33,973 nt of DNA, taken from contig CAIWZS010000148.1 in the NCBI GenBank assembly GCA_903917235.1, positions 1 to 33,973 of the forward strand. Reading direction: 5' to 3'. Below are positions 21,899 through 30,195 of this stretch, in pieces (within the stretch, counting starts at the first letter, position 1; each line of letters opens with the position of its first letter). Under the pieces are notes generated by a model. That model ran no database searches, was not told the DNA's origin, and saw only the letters and a program-made list of their open reading frames with translations. Origin of the DNA: an uncultured Planctomycetaceae bacterium (GTDB lineage: Bacteria > Planctomycetota > Planctomycetia > Pirellulales > UBA1268). Made by a program: the position numbers and the translations under genes.

Positions 21899-22910
21899 TG
21901 ACCGGGATGTCCGCACGATCCGCGATGTTCACCCAGACGTGGACGTGCGGCGAGCCACGGAAGTACCACACGAACGACGGCCCCTCGAGCCGCCAGTTGT
22001 CCCACACGCCGTCGTCGCCGATGTCGCCCTGGCGGTAGAACGCGAGCCGGCACCGGTCGAGTCCGCCCTGTCGCTCGAGGCAGCCGCGGACCTCCTCGCG
22101 ATCCGCCGTGCGGAACGGTTCGAGGAGCACCGCGAGCACCCGCTCCACCTCCCCGCGCTGATCGGGCGAGAGGTCGCTCAACGGGATGCCGGGCAGCCCT
22201 TCCCCCGGTCCGCGGAATCCGACGGCGGCCTCCTTCGGCGCCTGCTCGACGAGTGCCTTCGTCCGCTGCGCCCCGTCGAGCATCCCGAAGACACGGTTGG
22301 CCGCGACGGCCTGCGGCCAAAACACGTTGCCTGCGTGGTCCCGCTCCTCGTTGAAGGCACCGGTGTCGTGCCCGTAGAAGATCGGGCCGCCGAAGGCGAC
22401 GCTCTCGGCCGAGTCTCCGTCGCAGCGCAGCGTCATGTGGCGTCCCGTCAGCAGGAACTGGAACGTCCCGCTGCCAGGCTCACCGAGCAGCGCGATCGAC
22501 TGGTGGTGCCCGAAGCCGCCGCAGTCGTCCTCCATCTGCTTGTCGAACCGCCCGTGCCAGTCGGGCTCGATGAGCGACTCGAAGATCTCCCGCACGAGCC
22601 GCTGCTGGTCCTTGGTGAAGAAGTCGCCCGCCACGGTCGGCTTCGTGGCGTTCCAGTTGTTGCCGATCCTGGTGCGGAGCAGCCCGAACTTCGGGTGCCG
22701 GTAGTCCCAGGGAAAGCAGACCTCGGCACGCTGCGTCGGCGAGAGCGAGGCATGCAGTGTCGCGGCGAGCGACTCCGCGGTGCGGCCCGCGGCGGGCGCG
22801 TCTGCGGGCGAGGCGGCCAGGGCGCCCGAGCCGCAGGCGGTGACGATGCCGGCGCAGCCGGCGGCGCCCGTGAGAAGGTGACGGCGGGAAACGGGTTTCA
22901 TCGTGGCCAT
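21891..22910 (-). CDS. DUF3500-family secreted protein with Tat-like signal
   Basis: N-terminal SRRHLLTGAAGCAG; body and C-terminal WRLEGPSFVWYFRGSPHVHVWVNIAD match DUF3500 from memory; SD-like aggag 7 nt before the ATG; overlaps thiO by 8 nt. Confidence 0.8.
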   Translation of the reverse strand: MATMKPVSRRHLLTGAAGCAGIVTACGSGALAASPADAPAAGRTAESLAATLHASLSPTQRAEVCFPWDYRHPKFGLLRTRIGNNWNATKPTVAGDFFTKDQQRLVREIFESLIEPDWHGRFDKQMEDDCGGFGHHQSIALLGEPGSGTFQFLLTGRHMTLRCDGDSAESVAFGGPIFYGHDTGAFNEERDHAGNVFWPQAVAANRVFGMLDGAQRTKALVEQAPKEAAVGFRGPGEGLPGIPLSDLSPDQRGEVERVLAVLLEPFRTADREEVRGCLERQGGLDRCRLAFYRQGDIGDDGVWDNWRLEGPSFVWYFRGSPHVHVWVNIADRADIPVNA

Positions 22911-22990
22911 GGCACTGCTCCTGTGCGCGGGTGTCGGGACGACGGTCTTCCGAGGTGGCGGAAGGCATGCCCGCCGCACCACACCGACCG

Positions 22991-23923
22991 TCAGCGTATG
23001 CCAGCGGTGCGCGTCCCGCCACTTCGACCCGGCCGACGGCCGCCGGCCCCGCGACGCCCGCGAGGCTGGCAGCCGGGGCAGAAGAACGTCGATCGCTGCG
23101 CCTGCACGATCCGCGTCACCGAGCCGCCGCAGGTCGCGCACGCCCGGCCCTCGCGGCCGTAGACGCGATGCCGGTGCTGAAAGCGCCCGGGTCGGCCGTC
23201 CACCGCGCGATAGGTGCGATCCCCGATCGACGACCCGGCGAATCGGACGGCCTCCGCCAGGACGAGGCGGGTGGCGTCCGCGATCGCCTGCCAGCCCGTG
23301 ACCGGGATGCTGCGGCAGGCCGTGCGCGGGTCGATTCCGACGCGGTGCAGGATCTCGGCCGCATAGATGTTGCCGACGCCGGCCACGGCACGCTGATCCA
23401 GGAGCGCGACCTTGATCGCACGGCGGGAGCTGCCGAGCCTCGCGGCGAGCTCCTCGCCGGTGACGAGCAGCCCATCCGGACCCAGCCGCGCGGCGCCGCA
23501 GACGGATTCCAGGCCACGGGCGTCGAACAGCCTGATCGTCCCGAGTCCGCGTCGGTCCCAGAAAAGCATGCGGAGCGGCCGGCGCGAGGGCCCCGCGGCC
23601 GGCGAGTCGAAATCCACGACCAGCCGCACGTGCTCGAGCGTCGGTGGATCGGCCAGCAGCATGAGGCCGGTCATCCGCGGCTCGATCACGAGCCAGGTGT
23701 GCGGTTCGGCAGGCGGGGCCGCGATGCCCAGCACCACGCGCTTGCCGCGACGGCCGACCGTCGCGATGGAGCGTCCCACCAGCCGGGCGGAGAAGACGTG
23801 GGGACGCGGCCGCACGCTCAGGGGCCGCACGAGACCGCGCGGGAACCGCACCGCGGCGATCCGGAGGCCGACGACGGGCGCAAGGCCCCGGCGCATCGTC
23901 TCGACCTCGGGAAGTTCCGGCAT
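22991..23923 (-). CDS. mutM: Formamidopyrimidine-DNA glycosylase
   Basis: MPELPEVETMRRGL N-terminus; C-terminal zinc finger CATCGGSVTRIVQAQRSTFFCPGCQ; GVGNIYAAEILHRVGI. Confidence 0.97.
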   Translation of the reverse strand: MPELPEVETMRRGLAPVVGLRIAAVRFPRGLVRPLSVRPRPHVFSARLVGRSIATVGRRGKRVVLGIAAPPAEPHTWLVIEPRMTGLMLLADPPTLEHVRLVVDFDSPAAGPSRRPLRMLFWDRRGLGTIRLFDARGLESVCGAARLGPDGLLVTGEELAARLGSSRRAIKVALLDQRAVAGVGNIYAAEILHRVGIDPRTACRSIPVTGWQAIADATRLVLAEAVRFAGSSIGDRTYRAVDGRPGRFQHRHRVYGREGRACATCGGSVTRIVQAQRSTFFCPGCQPRGRRGAGGRRPGRSGGTRTAGIR

Positions 23924-23936
23924 GACGGCTCGCGCG

Positions 23937-23965
23937 CTGATCGAATGATCCCGGCAGGCTACAAT
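23937..23965 (+). promoter_or_regulatory. Candidate promoter for trpBA (CTGATC-N17-TACAAT)
   Basis: TACAAT is 5/6 to the -10 consensus with a 3/6 -35 at 17-nt spacing in the mutM/trpB divergent intergenic region. Confidence 0.4.
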
Positions 23966-24105
23966 CGGTTTCGGCGGCAGGCCACCACGCGGTCGGATCG
24001 TCGTTCCGCGGGACCAGCCGGCAGCCGTTCGCGGCCGCAGCGCTCCTCATCACGTTCCTCGCCGTTCCTCACGCCCCCTCGCCTCCTCCCCCACCATCCG
24101 CCCGG

Positions 24106-25389
24106 ATGACCGACGTGTCGATCGCACCACGCACCTTCGATGCTCCGCGGATGCACGGACCCGACGGGGATCGACCGACGGTGTCGATGGTGCCCGATTC
24201 GCTCGGACGATTCGGGCGGTTCGGCGGGCGGTACGTTCCCGAGACGCTCTCGGCCGCGTTGGACCAGCTCGAGCAGGCCTACGCCGAGGCGAGCGCCGAT
24301 CCGGCCTTCGCCGCCGAGGTGGACCGGCTGCTCGCGACGTTCGTGGGACGGGCGACCCCGCTCCACTTCGCCGAACGTCTCACGCGGCGCTCCGGCGGCG
24401 CCCAGATCTGGCTCAAGCGGGAGGATCTCAGCCACACCGGCGCCCACAAGATCAACAACACGATCGGCCAGGCGCTGCTCGCGATCCGCATGGGCAAGCG
24501 GCGGATCATCGCCGAGACGGGAGCGGGGCAGCATGGCGTCGCCACGGCGACCGCCTGCTCGTTGTTCGGCCTCGAGTGCGTGGTCTACATGGGAGCCGAG
24601 GACGTGCGCCGGCAGGCGCCCAACGTGCGTGCCATGCGGCTGATGGGTGCGGAGGTGCGGCCGGTCGAGAGCGGCTCGCGGACGCTCCGCGACGCGATCA
24701 ACGAGGCGATGCGGGACTGGATGGGATCGGTGGAGACCACCCACTACATCATCGGGTCGGTCGTCGGACCGCATCCCTTCCCGCGAATCGTTCGTGACTT
24801 CCAGTCGGTGATCGGCCGCGAGACGATCGACCAGTGCCGCGCGCGGTTCGGGCGGCTGCCGGACACCGTCGTCGCCTGCGTCGGCGGCGGCAGCAACGCG
24901 GCGGGGATGTTCTTCCCCTTCGTCGATCACGTGGCCGTGCGGCTCGTCGGCGTCGAGGCGGGCGGTCGATCGGCCGCGGCCGGACAGCACGCGGCCAGCC
25001 TCAGTCACGGCAGCCCCGGCGTCCTGCACGGCAGCCTCAGCTACGTGCTCCAGGACCGCGACGGGCAGACCTCCGACGTGCACTCCGTGTCGGCCGGACT
25101 CGATTATCCCGGTGTCGGTCCCGAGCACGCCTACTGGCGCGATCTGGGCCGCGTGGAATACACGAGCGTCACCGATGCCGAGGCCCTCGACGCCTTCGAT
25201 CTGGTCGCCCGCAACGAGGGAATCCTGCCGGCACTCGAGACGTCGCACGCGCTTTCCTGGGCGGTGGCGGAGGCCTCCCGTCGCCCCGCTGCGGAGATCA
25301 TGGTCGTCTGCCTCTCGGGGCGCGGCGACAAGGATGCCGCCGAGATCGCCCGACTCCGCGGCCTTCCGCCCGATGCCGCCACCACCTGA
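24106..25389 (+). CDS. trpB: Tryptophan synthase beta chain
   Basis: [15 protein letters not shown] site [41 protein letters not shown]. Confidence 0.98.
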   Translation: MTDVSIAPRTFDAPRMHGPDGDRPTVSMVPDSLGRFGRFGGRYVPETLSAALDQLEQAYAEASADPAFAAEVDRLLATFVGRATPLHFAERLTRRSGGAQIWLKREDLSHTGAHKINNTIGQALLAIRMGKRRIIAETGAGQHGVATATACSLFGLECVVYMGAEDVRRQAPNVRAMRLMGAEVRPVESGSRTLRDAINEAMRDWMGSVETTHYIIGSVVGPHPFPRIVRDFQSVIGRETIDQCRARFGRLPDTVVACVGGGSNAAGMFFPFVDHVAVRLVGVEAGGRSAAAGQHAASLSHGSPGVLHGSLSYVLQDRDGQTSDVHSVSAGLDYPGVGPEHAYWRDLGRVEYTSVTDAEALDAFDLVARNEGILPALETSHALSWAVAEASRRPAAEIMVVCLSGRGDKDAAEIARLRGLPPDAATT

Positions 25390-25402
25390 CCTCGCATCGC
25401 CC

Positions 25403-26245
25403 ATGCATCCTGCCGCGTCGACCGTCACCGCATCGGGCAGCGGACTCGACCGGATCGCAGCCGTCTTCGCGGCGGCCCGCGCATCCGGCCACCGTGTGCT
25501 CGCCCCGTTCGTCACCGCGGGGGATCCGGACGTCGAGACGAGCGTGGCGGTGATCGAGGCCGCCGACCGCGCCGGAGCGTCGCTCTGCGAGCTGGGAGTG
25601 CCGTACAGCGACCCGATCGCCGACGGCCCGGTGATTCAGGCCTCCTACACGCGGGCCCTCGGCGCGGGCCTCACGCTCGAGGACGTGTTCGTCGTCGCCA
25701 GCGAGGCGGCGTCCCGGGTGCGCATGCCGCTCCTCGCGATGGCCAGCTACGCCATCATCTTCCGTCGTGGAGTGGTCCGGTTCGTCGCGGACGCCCGGGC
25801 GGCCGGACTGGCGGGGCTCGTCGTGCCGGACCTTCCGCTCGAGGAGGCCGACGAACTCGATGCGGCGTGTCGCGAGGCTGGGCTCGCGCTCGTGCGACTC
25901 GTCACGCCGACCACTCCACCGGCGCGGGCCGAGGCGATCGCCCGCGCCTCCACCGGTTTTCTCTACTGTGTCTCGGTCGCAGGGGTGACCGGGGCCCGGT
26001 CGGAACTCCCCGACGGGCTCGCCGAGCGGGTGCGGTGGCTGGCGACGAAGACGACCGTGCCGATCCTCGTCGGCTTCGGGATCGCGGCTCCCGACCAGGT
26101 GCGGGCCGTGGGTGCGGTGGCCGATGGCGCGATCGTCGGATCCGCGCTCGTGCGGAGGGTGGCCGATGCGATCGGCCAGCCGCGCGAGGCACTGCTCGAC
26201 TCCGTCGGCCGGTTCGTCGGCGACCTGGCGGCAGCGACGCGCTGA
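25403..26245 (+). CDS. trpA: Tryptophan synthase alpha chain
   Basis: FVTAGDPDVE, ELGVPYSDPIADGPVIQASYTRAL, GFLYCVSVAGVTGAR, PILVGFGIAAPDQVRAV. Confidence 0.97.
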   Translation: MHPAASTVTASGSGLDRIAAVFAAARASGHRVLAPFVTAGDPDVETSVAVIEAADRAGASLCELGVPYSDPIADGPVIQASYTRALGAGLTLEDVFVVASEAASRVRMPLLAMASYAIIFRRGVVRFVADARAAGLAGLVVPDLPLEEADELDAACREAGLALVRLVTPTTPPARAEAIARASTGFLYCVSVAGVTGARSELPDGLAERVRWLATKTTVPILVGFGIAAPDQVRAVGAVADGAIVGSALVRRVADAIGQPREALLDSVGRFVGDLAAATR

Positions 26246-26444
26246 CCCGGTGGCCCGCGCGGCTCGCGGCAAAGATCGAGGGCGCATGTCTCGGACGTGA
26301 CGCGCGAACCTACGCCGCCCCGGATTGGCATGGCCCGGCGGCCGGCCGCGCCGATAAAATTCCGAGCCGACCGGGAATCCGGACGGATCACAGACATGGT
26401 TTCGGCGGGCCTCCCGAGCGCCGGCCCGCACGGAGGTGCGTCCC

Positions 26445-26954
26445 ATGTTTGCCGCCAGCGAGCCTGACGACATCGATCGCTTCTTCCGCGGTCTGACGGA
26501 GTATGCGTTCCACGCGCGGCTGGGGATCGTCGACCCGCCGCTCGTGGACTACGTGTCGCTGCTCCTCGTGCGGTTTCTCCGTGTCGACGCCGCGGACCTG
26601 GCGACGGTGTCGGCACCCGCGCCTGCCGACGTCGTCCAGCGCATGGTCGTCGCCCGGCAGCACGCAGCGGCGGAGGCGCGGGAGGAGTTCCGTCAGATCG
26701 GCGACACGACGCTGTTTTGGAGCGGCCTCTACCCCGAGGCGATCGCGCGACGGCCGTCCACCGGTGATGACACCCTCATCGGGTATCGCGAAGCCGGGCG
26801 GCGGGCGTACTGGCTCGCGGCCACGCTTGACGTCCGCGACGACGACACCTCCGGCTCCACGGAGCGCGTCCTGCTCGAGCGGCTGGCGAGGGAGTACGAC
26901 GTCTGCGTCGAGGGGCTCTCAGAGGTCCGTCGGGCGTGGGGCGACGCGGCCTGA
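26445..26954 (+). CDS. Conserved hypothetical protein (169 aa)
   Basis: SD-like GGAGGT about 8 nt before ATG 26445; ordinary amino-acid composition; located between trpA and the convergent ABC-type gene. Confidence 0.75.
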   Translation: MFAASEPDDIDRFFRGLTEYAFHARLGIVDPPLVDYVSLLLVRFLRVDAADLATVSAPAPADVVQRMVVARQHAAAEAREEFRQIGDTTLFWSGLYPEAIARRPSTGDDTLIGYREAGRRAYWLAATLDVRDDDTSGSTERVLLERLAREYDVCVEGLSEVRRAWGDAA

Positions 26955-26970
26955 GTCGCGGTGACGCGGA

Positions 26971-26992
26971 GTCGCCGGTGGGTCCGGCCGAC
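26971..26992. terminator. Candidate bidirectional hairpin at a convergent junction
   Basis: GTCGCCGG-TGGGT-CCGG(C)CGAC, 8 bp with one bulge, between the 26954 stop and the 26997 stop. Confidence 0.4.
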
Positions 26993-26996
26993 GCGG

Positions 26997-27905
26997 TCAG
27001 TCGCGGAGCAGCTGGGCCGGCCACGGCGGACGGAAGTCGGCCGACTCGACCGGGATGCCCGCCTCGACGAGCGCCGCGACGATCGCGGCGAACGGCCCGT
27101 CCGCCGGGTCGTGACGGCAGTCCACGACGTGCGCGTCCGCGGCGAGCACGACGCAGCCCGCGTCCTCGAGCACCCGCGCGGCCTCCCCTCCCCTGCCGGG
27201 ACAGACGACCCGATGTATCCACGCGCGGCCGGTGGAGAAGGCCGCGCTGTCGAGCGGTCCCATCGCGACGATCCGTCCCTCGGCCATCCACGCCAGATGG
27301 GTGAAGCAGGTCGGCACGTCGGCGTCGATGATCGTGGCGAGCACCGTGCGGCCCACGAGATGCGTGTCCTCGACGAGCCGCTCGATGCCGTCGCGTTCGG
27401 TCGGATCGAGTCCGGCGAACGGGTCGTCGAGGAGGAGCACCTCCGGGTCGTGGAGCAAGGCCCGCGCGATGAGCAGCAGACGGCGGCGTCCCCGCGAGAG
27501 GGCGTCGAGCCGTTCCCTCCCCTGAGTCGACAGGCCCGCGCGCCGCAGCCCGCGCTCGACCGCCGCCACGAGCGCGGTGCCGCGCAGCCCCGCCGCCGCG
27601 GCGAAGACCTCGAGGAACTCACCGGCCCGCACGCCCGGCCATTCCGGTGCCTCGGCCGGCACGTAGCCGATGCGTCTGCGGACCTCTTCCGGCTTCCGGC
27701 GGATCGAGATGCCCGCCACCTCGATGTCGCCCGCATGCAACCGGACGGCCGTGGCCGCCGCCTCGAGCAGGTCGGTCGTGCCCGATCCGTCGCGGCCGAT
27801 GAGCGCGAGCGCCTGCCCGGCCTCGACCTCCAGCGACACCCGTTCCACGACCACCTGTCCCGCCTGCTCGACCGTGGCGCGGGCGAAGCGGAGCATCGTG
27901 GTCAC
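26997..27905 (-). CDS. ABC transporter ATP-binding-like protein with non-canonical catalytic motifs (probable pseudo-ATPase)
   Basis: ABC ATPase order of motifs retained (ALIGRDGSGTTDLLEA, IGYVPAEAPEWPGVRAGEFL, LSRGRRRLLLIARALLHDPEVLLLDDPFAGLDP) with key residues substituted; GTG start overlaps the trpE stop (GTGA). Confidence 0.85.
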   Translation of the reverse strand: MTTMLRFARATVEQAGQVVVERVSLEVEAGQALALIGRDGSGTTDLLEAAATAVRLHAGDIEVAGISIRRKPEEVRRRIGYVPAEAPEWPGVRAGEFLEVFAAAAGLRGTALVAAVERGLRRAGLSTQGRERLDALSRGRRRLLLIARALLHDPEVLLLDDPFAGLDPTERDGIERLVEDTHLVGRTVLATIIDADVPTCFTHLAWMAEGRIVAMGPLDSAAFSTGRAWIHRVVCPGRGGEAARVLEDAGCVVLAADAHVVDCRHDPADGPFAAIVAALVEAGIPVESADFRPPWPAQLLRD

Positions 27906-29482
27906 CGCCGTGCGACCGGCGGCGTGCCCGCCTCGGCGGCGAGCCTGGCCCGGGTCATCTCGAGGGCCACGAGCATGCCGCGGGCCTTGTTGACCGTCTC
28001 CTCGAATTCCTGGGTGGGAACGCTGTCGGCCACGACTCCCGCACCCGACTGCACGAACGCCCGTCCACCCGTCACGACCACGGTCCGGAGCGCGATGCAG
28101 GTGTCCATGGAGCCACCGAAGTCGATGTAGCCCACGGCGCCCGCGTACGGACCGCGGCGGACCGGCTCCAGCTCGTCGATGATCTCCATCGCGCGGATCT
28201 TCGGTGCGCCCGAGACCGTCCCCGCAGGCAGGCACGACCGCAGCGCGTCGAACGCGGTGAGCCCGGGGGCGAGCCGGCCGGTGACGTGGCTCGTGATGTG
28301 CATGACGTGGCTGTAGCGCTCGATCGACATCACGTCGGCGAGCGCGACCGACCCGATCGTGGAGACGCGGCCGACGTCGTTGCGCCCGAGGTCGATGAGC
28401 ATCACGTGCTCGGCCCGCTCCTTCGGATCGGCCAGGAGCTCCTCGGCGAGCGCGCGATCCTCCTCCGGCGTGGCGCCGCGCCGCCGCGTGCCGGCGAGGG
28501 GCCGCACCGTCACCGTCCCGTCGACGACCCGCACCATGATCTCGGGAGAGCTGCCGACGAGCGTGCAGCCCGGCGTCCGCAGGTAGAACATGAAGGGGCT
28601 CGGGTTGACCACACGCAGCGTGCGGTAGAGCTCGAGCGGCGGCGCGTCGAACGGGCACTCCAGACGGCGGCTGAGCACCACCTGGAAGATGTCGCCCGCG
28701 CGGATGTACTCGATCGCCCGCTCCACGGCGGCCTCGAACGCGGCCCGGTCGAACCCGGATCGCACCGCACCGTCCCCCTCGAGCACGGCGGAATCGATCA
28801 CCGGCCGCGGCCCGATGTCCGCCAGCGGAGGCCAGGAGGGCGTCGCACACCGTCGATCGGCCGCGCCGCCCGCACCGGCCAGGCGTTCGATCGTCTCGTC
28901 CACCCGGCGACACGCCATGTCGTAGGCCGCGTCCACCGCCGAGGCCGACTCCCCCTCGATCCGCGCGAGGACCACGACGTCCACGCCCTTGGTCACGTGA
29001 TCGAAGACGACCATGCGGTCGTAGAACGCGAACGACAGGTCCGGCAGGCCGAGGTCGTCGGGGGGCGCGTGCGGCAGCCGTTCGACGTACCGCACCGCAT
29101 CGTAGGCGACGCATCCGACGGCGCCGCTCGTGAAGGGGGGCAGCTCGGCCAGGCGGGCCGGGCGGTAGGCGGCCATCCGGCGCTCGAGCTCTGCCAGCGG
29201 GTCGTCGCACTCGAGCGTCTCGACGCCCGCCGGTCCGGTGATCCGCACCTCCCGCCCACGGGCCTCGAGCCGCAGGAAGGGGTCGGCGGCGAGAAAGCTG
29301 TGCCGGCCCACGTTCTCGCCGCCGACGACGCTCTCGAACAGACACCCGGCGGCACCGTCGTCGAGGCGGGCGTAGGCCGTCAGGGGCGTGAGGCTGTCGG
29401 CGAAGAGCCGCCGGTACACGGGCACGAGCCGGCTCGTCCGTGCCAGGTCGGCGAAGCGGGCCCTGTCCGGGAGGTGCGGCAT
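27902..29482 (-). CDS. trpE: Anthranilate synthase component I
   Basis: ESVVGGENVGRHSFLA; EYIRAGDIFQVVLSRR; PSPFMFYLRTPGCTLVGSSPEIMVRV; LPAGTVSGAPKIRAMEIIDELEPVRRGPYAGAVGY. Confidence 0.97.
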   Translation of the reverse strand: MPHLPDRARFADLARTSRLVPVYRRLFADSLTPLTAYARLDDGAAGCLFESVVGGENVGRHSFLAADPFLRLEARGREVRITGPAGVETLECDDPLAELERRMAAYRPARLAELPPFTSGAVGCVAYDAVRYVERLPHAPPDDLGLPDLSFAFYDRMVVFDHVTKGVDVVVLARIEGESASAVDAAYDMACRRVDETIERLAGAGGAADRRCATPSWPPLADIGPRPVIDSAVLEGDGAVRSGFDRAAFEAAVERAIEYIRAGDIFQVVLSRRLECPFDAPPLELYRTLRVVNPSPFMFYLRTPGCTLVGSSPEIMVRVVDGTVTVRPLAGTRRRGATPEEDRALAEELLADPKERAEHVMLIDLGRNDVGRVSTIGSVALADVMSIERYSHVMHITSHVTGRLAPGLTAFDALRSCLPAGTVSGAPKIRAMEIIDELEPVRRGPYAGAVGYIDFGGSMDTCIALRTVVVTGGRAFVQSGAGVVADSVPTQEFEETVNKARGMLVALEMTRARLAAEAGTPPVARR

Positions 29483-29630
29483 GGACGCGGAGTGGGGGAC
29501 GGGGAGCTGCCGATCTGCGGAGAGACTACCGCCGGCGTCCCCGAGCAACAACACGCCGACGCCCGCGGACGACCATCCCGCGTTCGACCGCTATGATTGC
29601 CCGAGGACGTCCCGTGGAGCGCTGGTCGAG

Positions 29631-30170
29631 ATGAAGTGTCAGCAGTGCGACAAGCAGGCCGTGTTCCACATCACCGAACTCGAGACGGGCGAGGTCCGCG
29701 AGCTGCATCTCTGCGAGGACCATGCCCGGGCCTACCTGAACCAGTCGGAGGCGGGAGGCGGCGAGGAGCCCGAGACGGGTGGAGGGCTCACGGGACCGCT
29801 CGGCGTCGGACAGACCGCGGACGAGCTCGCCGTGCTCGATCAGAAGTCGTGCCCCATGTGCGGAATCTCCTTCTTCGAGTTTCGCAACCAGGGCCGGCTG
29901 GGCTGCCCGCACGACTACGTGCACTTCGAGAAGGAACTCGAGCCGCTGATCGCGAACATCCACGGAGCGGTGCGGCACACCGGCCGGCGACCGTCGCGCG
30001 AGGGGAGCCTCGCCGGTCTCCCTGAGGGCACCGAGGAGCTGACCTCGATCATCGGGCTGCGGCGGGCCATGAAGGAGGCGATCGCGTGCGAGGCGTACGA
30101 GACGGCGCGCGAGCACCGCGACGCCATCCGTGCACTCGAGCAGCGGTGGCTCGGTGCGGCAGGGACGTGA
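29631..30170 (+). CDS. mcsA: McsA-like protein (UvrB/UvrC motif, CxxC zinc motifs), activator of protein arginine kinase
   Basis: CQQCDKQAVFHITELETGEVRELHLCEDHA; CPMCGISFFEFRNQGRLGCPHDY; C-terminal UVR motif (LRRAMKEAIACEAYETAREHRDAIRALE); followed by mcsB. Confidence 0.93.
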   Translation: MKCQQCDKQAVFHITELETGEVRELHLCEDHARAYLNQSEAGGGEEPETGGGLTGPLGVGQTADELAVLDQKSCPMCGISFFEFRNQGRLGCPHDYVHFEKELEPLIANIHGAVRHTGRRPSREGSLAGLPEGTEELTSIIGLRRAMKEAIACEAYETAREHRDAIRALEQRWLGAAGT

Positions 30171-30195
30171 TCGGTCGGAGGACGTGGACCGCGGC

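Noticed and set aside
23966-24105. Trp leader-peptide attenuator before trpB
   Set aside because: No TGG codons in the putative leader and no clear alternative stem pair.
19152-27905. Alternative genetic code (Lys recoded) to explain Walker A losses
   Set aside because: Lysines at essential positions in TrpB, GcvH and SerC are encoded by normal AAG/AAA codons, and the substituted codons are ordinary Thr ACG and Arg CGG.
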